From positions 21,968,997-22,032,996 of the forward strand of contig OU862889.1 of assembly GCA_917880725.1 (NCBI GenBank): DNA of 64,000 nt. The letters are read 5' to 3'. Shown here one piece after another: positions 58,467-64,000 of this stretch. A program made the position numbers and the translations under genes. Positions within the stretch are counted from its first letter, which is position 1. Each line of letters opens with the position of its first letter. Source of the DNA: Selenia dentaria. Taxonomy: Eukaryota; Arthropoda; Insecta; Lepidoptera; Geometridae. The notes beneath the pieces were generated by a model. The model made no database searches. It saw only the letters and a program-made list of their open reading frames with translations, and had not been told where the DNA came from.

Positions 58467-58683
58467 TTCAACAAACTTCCAAAATAGGAGGAGAATCTCA
58501 AATGAGTAACTATTGTTTTTATGTGTGTGTTTTACCTTAAAACTTTTTTCTAAGCGAACCGATTTAAGTTTTTTGTTTGGTCCCATAATATTGACCAGTA
58601 GTTTGTTTGGATAATAATTTATCATCAACATGGGGTCTTACATTTTTGAGTACCTAGGTATCTTCAATAGAATGGAAATCGGT
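58467..58683 (+). repeat. Dispersed ccgacttcc-type repeat, decayed plus copy
   Basis: aacttccaaaataggaggag, then aagcgaaccgatttaag, ggtcccataat and gaatggaaatcgg follow the order of the family but with gaps. Confidence 0.5.
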
Positions 58684-59025
58684 TTCACATGTTTCATATT
58701 GTACATTATGTTTGGAAGCTGACACAGGCAGTATGACGGTTTAAATACGTTTAACGCTAATTAAATTGAATGAATCTCTTGCAAGACGCACGAATCGTTA
58801 GCTAATTCTTGGCACACATAAGTTGGAAAAATCTCATGCCACATTGTCATTAATACACCTAGTACTTCTAGGGTGAAGGCCGCTCGCAACTTAATTTAGA
58901 TGAGAGGCGCGCGCAACAATCGGCTTGAACATTGTTCTCTGTTAGGTTGAAGTTTTAATTAGGCTTATATGGAAGAAATGTAATATGTTTTAATATTATA
59001 TATTATTTATTTTTTTTAAGAAATC

Positions 59026-59272
59026 AACGTAAATGGCGATGGATCGCGCATACAATGAGAAGCAGGCAAGAAAAGTGGAGTAAAATTGTCACCTACTAGT
59101 ACCCCAGAGATGGAAAAAGAAGCAGGGGAAGACAAAACAAACGATGGGAGGATGAACTTAAATTAACAGCGGGGCCCTAATGGAGAAGGGTTGCCAGAGA
59201 CAGAGTACAGTGGAAGCTTTTAGAAGAGGCATTTGCCAACAGGCACACTGAACTAAGAGACATTCTATAAAG
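59026..59272 (+). pseudogene. RTE-type LINE C-terminal relic
   Basis: The plus strand encodes KWRWIAHTMR, PRDGKRSRGRQNKRWEDEL and ARDRVQWKLLEEAF, the C-terminal tail after the RT of RTE-like LINEs. Two in-frame stops break it, and it ends with a stop at 59270-59272. Confidence 0.75.
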
Positions 59273-59754
59273 TAAGAACACCACTAAAACGAAAACAGTT
59301 CAGTATTAAGAGGCTATTTAGATTTGGATTATTTAATATATATGTATTAAATAATATATATTATTACAAAAATATTTGAATATTACAGAATTTGGCCATG
59401 TTCCGTAATACGAAATCTTCTACATAAAAACTATGGCTGTTAGTATATTGTTATTATAATTTAGTTTGACAATATAAGCTATGTTCCTGATCAAACAATA
59501 CGTATGTATTATTAAAAAAAAGAAGAAGAAAACATGGAGTATAACGCGCAAAATTTAGCAAATGCAATTCGTTGGCGTTTTGTTTTAGGTGTATGTATCT
59601 TCAAAATAAATATACTTATATCATCATAAAATGTTGGACATATACTGAAATTAAGCACGATTTTGGTAATGCGTCGATATGGGCCATCCACCCTAAGCTG
59701 GTATATTAATTATTTTAAAATTACTTGTGTTTTTACCATTATTATTATATATCC

Positions 59755-60120
59755 CGCCCGAGGGTCTGAATTTTTCTCTCTATAAATTTCAATGTTTGAG
59801 ATCGCTAAAGCAGGCGTTAGTGCTTTAAAAAGTAATACTATAAAAATTACAATACGCAAGTTTAAGTATTTCTAAATAATGCTTCTTTAGGTTGGATAGT
59901 ACCATCTAAGCTGTTCAATGGATGTCGCTCCGTCCCCGTAAGACGGTTAGTCAGATAGAGAGCTAAAATTCGATGCTCGGACCCGAACCTCGGTGGCCTA
60001 GTTGGTCAATGGCGTCTGACACGGAGAGTCAGAAGACGCGGGTTCGCACCCGTCCGAGAATGTGAATTTTCTCTATAAATTTCAAAATTATTATTATACA
60101 TTAATAAACTTCATAATTTA
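59755..60120 (+). repeat. tRNA-derived SINE copies
   Basis: A tail fragment (59755-59850: ctctctataaatttcaatg, gcaggcgttagtgctttaaa) precedes a well-kept head at 59985-60060 with gtggcctagttggtcaatgg (A box) and gacgcgggttcgcacccgtc (B box). The head still folds into a tRNA-like cloverleaf, but the anticodon loop lacks the invariant U33, so it is a SINE rather than a tRNA gene. Confidence 0.7.
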
Positions 60121-62112
60121 TCAAAAAGTGCAATACAAAGTAGATATATACATATTTAAATATTGTAATACTTAATAGTAGAAGATTCGATCAAATAGTA
60201 GGAAAATAGAAATATCCTATTAACTATGATTTTTTTAAAGAATATACATAAAAAAGAAGAAATTGATTTAGCTATAGAATACATAAATCAAACAGATAAC
60301 AATAATATATAGTAAAAAAAACTTCTATATTCTATCTAAAACAAAATTTCGCTACAAACTAAATCGTACCTATATACCTATTTGTTAATCCAATACAATA
60401 ATATGTATCTGATGGTGTTCCTCCACAATAATAACTATTAATCTACATAAATTCGAATATATTTACTTTAAAAAACAATAATATATTACGTAAATTCAGG
60501 CAAGTTTGATATGAATTCAGTAAATTGAGAACATTATGTTATGTTAGTAATATTATAACATTAATTTAATTTAACTTACATTGAGAAATCGTACCGACAT
60601 TAGTGGAAGCACGGTTTTACTTGTATTTTTAAATAAAAATAGTAACATATGGCAAACTTTACAAGAATTCTAAACAATGTAGGTAGTCCATCAACAAAAT
60701 TAATTAATAATTAAACAATTGTCCTAATTAACTTTATACATTTAAATAACAAAAATGCAGATCAATGTAATTCATTAAAATTAAAACGAGCAATTGAGTT
60801 ATACTCGGCATGTTTGAGCTTAGGTACTTTATAAGTAGATATGATCTTACAGCAAAAATATTATAAACCATGAGACCTTCGGGGGAGTAGACATGAGATT
60901 GCTTTCCGGTTAGCCGGTCTCTTCGCGTTGCCCCTGTCAGACTCAATTGACAAAAATAATTTCGGAGTGGAAGGCCAGAAAAAAAAACAATAAAATATCT
61001 CCGCCATTTTTTTTTTTAAATACTTTATAAGTCCCGAAACGATTGCCATTCACAAAATTACAAATTTCTGGCTAGCCACATCGGCCTCTATAAAAATAAA
61101 AACGAACATATTAAAATCTCAAAGAGCAAACACATTAAAAGTAGTAACAAAAACGTATTATGCTTAAAATTTTACCCTAACAAATATAATATTTATAATA
61201 ACGTACATAATTCAAATGTACGCGGAGATTCTCACACGCCTACTTTGCCGTTTCTTCAGACAAAAGTTTTTAGACTTAACTACGTAGTTCCCTTTCTACA
61301 GCAGATGCTCTTAAGCTTGTTTGAACAGTATATCCCATTGGTGAGCCATAGGATAAAAAGCAATACCACTTATAAACAAGCTTGGCAAAGAACAATATAT
61401 AAGTGACGATCGATCATTGCGAACGGAGACGAAAAAACAACAAATAATATGGTAATCAAAGTAGTGGGTATTTCCACCCAAACTGGTCAGCTACATAGAT
61501 ATAAAATGTATAATTTACACAATTACTTAAATTCAAAAGAATAAACTATTCATACTATAATTATACTGCTTGGATAGTCGAAAAGTTGTGATAGGTATAA
61601 ATCTATTTGGCGATTTTTTGACTATGTCATAATTTCATTTCAGTTTTTTTAAATTTTCTTTCTATCTTATTACTCGTACGTACGTACGAACCTCTGTGTC
61701 ATGAGTATTGCTTTGTAGATACGCAAGGAGATACAAACATCATGTAATTTCATATTACTTATGCTGGGTAGATTTGATTTTCTTTATTTCTCATTCCCAA
61801 ACACCTGCGATCTGAAAACCATATAAATATGGATTCAGATTTTAGTTTAGCAATATGTGGGGACAAAACTATTTTAGGAGAGTTTATCTCTCCACAACGC
61901 GGTACGTCTCTTGTTTTTCGTTATGTTTACCATACGTACAGTTCAGTATAATTAATTATCCTTTCATTTTCGTTCACTATTGATTCAAAATAATTTAGAA
62001 TGTAAGAAAACATTTTATATCTTTTAATACTGGAATGCGAATCGTTCGTTTTGTAGAGTTCTTAAAATTGTTCGCCCCCCGCGCTTTTCATATGGAAACA
62101 TTACGCTATGGA
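60121..62112. other. AT-rich intergenic / 3' UTR of the minus-strand gene
   Basis: No confident coding sequence. 60865-60960 on the minus strand has a short open stretch (TGATRRDRLTGKQSHVYSPEG) that I cannot assign. Part of this region should be the 3' UTR of the gene ending at 62113. Confidence 0.4.
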
Positions 62113-62285
62113 TCAGAGGTTGCGTAGTCTAGAAGCTAATATGGCAGCGTAGACGTTTGAAGGACTCCGCATGTCGGCGATGGAATGGCGCGCTTTCATT
62201 AGTGCTTCCTCACGAATGGCATCATCTTGGAGGATGCAGTCCATAATTTTAGCTACAATTGTCGACGGTGGAACATGGGGATTCC
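62113..62285 (-). CDS. Terminal exon of an unidentified gene
   Basis: On the minus strand, after the acceptor tatttttcag, 173 bases encode 56 residues and a TGA stop: NPHVPPSTIVAKIMDC, then DDAIREEALMKARHSIADMR and SNVYAAILASRLRNL. It is helical and Ala/Arg-rich, without a signature I recognise. It has no ATG, hence must be spliced to exons beyond the window. Entry phase: two bases complete a codon. The even codon use and clean acceptor make it look real. The gene converges on the pump gene. Confidence 0.55.
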
Positions 62286-62336
62286 CTGAAAAATATTCAT
62301 AACTCGATTAAGTTTAAATCATTAGCTGTGATAAAA

Positions 62337-62541
62337 TCCTATTAATATTATAAACGTGAAAGTTTGTATGTATGGATGTATGGATGTTTGTTACTCTTTC
62401 ACGCACAAACGGGGGGGCTAATGTTGATGAAATTTGGTATGGGGGTAGATGAGGCGCTGGATTAACACATAGGATACTTTTCATCATCATCATCATCATC
62501 ATCCATCACCACGCGGGTGAAACCGCGGGGCGCAGCTAGTA
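62337..62541 (+). repeat. Dispersed element, inverted partner of 55.16 kb
   Basis: aaacgtgaaagtttgtatg ... gttactctttcacgc ... a cat trinucleotide run, then cgcgggtgaaaccgcggggc and gcagctagtat. It lies about 50 bp upstream of the terminal exon at 62113-62285, in its last intron. Confidence 0.65.
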
Positions 62542-62599
62542 TATTAATATTTCTAAATTTCTGAGCTTGTTGAAGTCGAGGATTTTATTAAAGCAGTAG

Positions 62600-63653
62600 C
62601 TCCGTCTTTGCTACAGGATAGTAAAAGCCAGAAGATTTCCTACGTGCTGACAAAGTACCACATCAACGCCTTTTGATGAAATTGGTGAACTTTGGCATAC
62701 GTGGAAAAATGCATAAGTGGATAGAAAGCTACTTGACAGGTAGAACTTTCCAAGTTAGAGTAGGCAATACCTTATCGCAGCAAATACAAGCGGTGTACCG
62801 CAGGGCTCAGTCCTGGATCCGTTCGGACTCTTTATAACTGATTTGGTAGAACTCATAGACAAACCACCTTATTTGCGGGTGACGGTAAAATTTTCGCTAA
62901 CCCCCTCATCAAATCTGACCAAGAAGATATAGAGAGAATACAACACTGGAGCAGAGATTGGATCATTACGCTGAATACTTCCAAGTGTAGTGTTCAATAT
63001 CTCCGAAGGAATAACCCACAACTGGATGGCCTAAACTTAGCTTCTGTCAGTAAGCAAAAAGATCTTGGTATCATTATCTCCACTGATCTCAAATGGGCAG
63101 AACATATTGGAACGATTGTGAACAAGGCAAATTCCTTCAATATGTCAATCGTAAAGCTTTCCAAGTAGTTCACGTATCTATTTGTCAAAATATATAAGAC
63201 ATGTATCAGACTATTGCTGGAGTACGAATATCAAGTCTGGAGCTCGCACTTTTGAAAGGATATAGGCCTGCTTGAAAGTGCGCAAAGAAAAGCTACCAAG
63301 TTACCGCTAGGCTTGCGTCGCAAGTGTTACGAGCAGAGATTGGAAATCCTGCGCCTCACTATTCTTGAAGAAAGGAGGTTAAAAGGTTACGTGGTGATCT
63401 CATAGAAACATTAAAAACTCTCAACGGATTCTACAATCTCTCAGACATACACAAGTGGTTTATGAAAATTAACCGCAATGAGGAAGCCAGAGGCCACAAC
63501 CAGAAAATTCAGCGTTTACTTGCTAACACCAACACTGCGCACCATATCCTCAGCAACAGAGTTGCTCACAACTGGAAGATGTTGTCTGCGAACTTGTTTA
63601 AGAAACGACTGGATAGCTGCATAAAACCAAAAAATCTCTTGCCAACCTTCTAG
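62600..63653 (+). pseudogene. LINE reverse transcriptase relic
   Basis: Broken plus-strand frames encode LLMKLVNFGIRGKMHKWIESYLTGR, a damaged SGVPQGSVLDPFG-like stretch, an FADD-like site changed to FAGDGK, HWSRDWIITLNTSKCSV and DLGIIISTDLKWAEHI, then NRVAHNWKMLSANLFKKRLD near the end. This is the palm-to-C-terminal half of a LINE polymerase. The catalytic motif is mutated and several frameshifts are present. Confidence 0.8.
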
Positions 63654-63780
63654 CCAGTGAACTAAAACAGTGTATTGGTGGACATTACAATATTTCAACA
63701 CAGCAGTATATAGGCAGGCACATCCGCAATCAGTATCATGCTGCTCGCCTATAATCATATAAATATAATATTTTTTATAG

Positions 63781-64000
63781 TATTTGCTCACAAAATTTAA
63801 CGAGAATCGGTTGCGACATGCGACCTGTAGAGTCAGCGAGCAGCCGGACATCAATAATATTTTTTATAGTATTTGCTCACAAAATTTAACGAGAATCGGT
63901 TGCGACATGCGACCTGTAGAGTCAGCGAGCAGCCGGACATCAATAATATTTTTTATAGTATTTGCTCACAAAATTTAACGAGAATCGGTTGCGACATGCG
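63781..64000 (+). repeat. 89-bp tandem repeat at the window edge
   Basis: Units starting tatttgctcacaaaattt begin at 63781, 63870 and 63959 (period 89 bp, nearly identical); the third is cut by the window end. They follow the LINE relic directly and probably are its 3' UTR repeats. Confidence 0.9.

Noticed and set aside
59990..60060. A cloverleaf-like sequence with A and B boxes, possible tRNA gene
   Set aside because: The anticodon loop lacks the invariant U33, and other diverged copies with the same tail occur in the window, so it is a SINE head.
63781..64000. Regular direct repeats that might suggest a CRISPR-like array
   Set aside because: The 89-bp units are contiguous and identical without variable spacers, in a eukaryotic LINE context.

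Overview
The window reads as nuclear DNA of an insect, most likely a moth or butterfly. It is AT-rich, carries multi-exon genes with GT-AG introns, is saturated with BEL/Pao, Ty3/gypsy, Jockey, RTE, hAT and Crypton remnants, and holds several short dispersed repeats of a kind common in Lepidoptera. The order is an inference from repeat style; nothing in the sequence names a species. There are no bacterial-type operons and no CRISPR array.

Layout. 1-6.8 kb: a decayed BEL/Pao retroelement, split by a Ty3/gypsy element on the minus strand, followed by an envelope-like fragment and a possible LTR. 7.19-7.82 kb: the GC-rich 3' end of a non-LTR element between 13-bp target duplications. 9.57-9.85 kb: a repeat with a hammerhead-like core. 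10.7-15.4 kb: a 3-exon peroxisomal enoyl-CoA isomerase gene, plus strand, 245 aa, ending in SKL. Its second intron contains a LINE fragment and a hAT transposon with a perfect 8-bp target duplication. 18.2-57.05 kb: an 18-exon gene on the plus strand for a divergent Na+/K+-ATPase alpha-like pump. All splice phases agree and give one 985-aa open frame. 62.1-62.3 kb: the last exon of an unidentified gene on the minus strand, converging on the pump gene.

The pump introns are graveyards of mobile DNA. Intron 2 (11.2 kb) holds a LINE relic, a broken Crypton tyrosine recombinase and a nearly intact 6.75-kb BEL/Pao element (204-bp LTRs with one mismatch, 5-bp target duplication, tRNA-Arg-type primer site, two internal stops). 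Intron 11 (11.45 kb) holds an internally deleted gypsy element. One of its LTRs contains a full-length Jockey-type LINE with both ORFs open; its other LTR has a 128-bp truncated copy of the same LINE at the same position.

The main biological interest is the pump paralogue. It keeps the phosphorylation, TGES, hinge and most cation-site residues, but has Asn where the Asp of Na+ site III (D926) is expected, lacks about 23 residues of the P domain, has substitutions at several cardiac-glycoside-site positions (111 Glu, 783 Val, 797 Val) and uses a 21-nt microexon. The rest of the window is mainly a record of nested insertions whose borders can be placed from target-site duplications.
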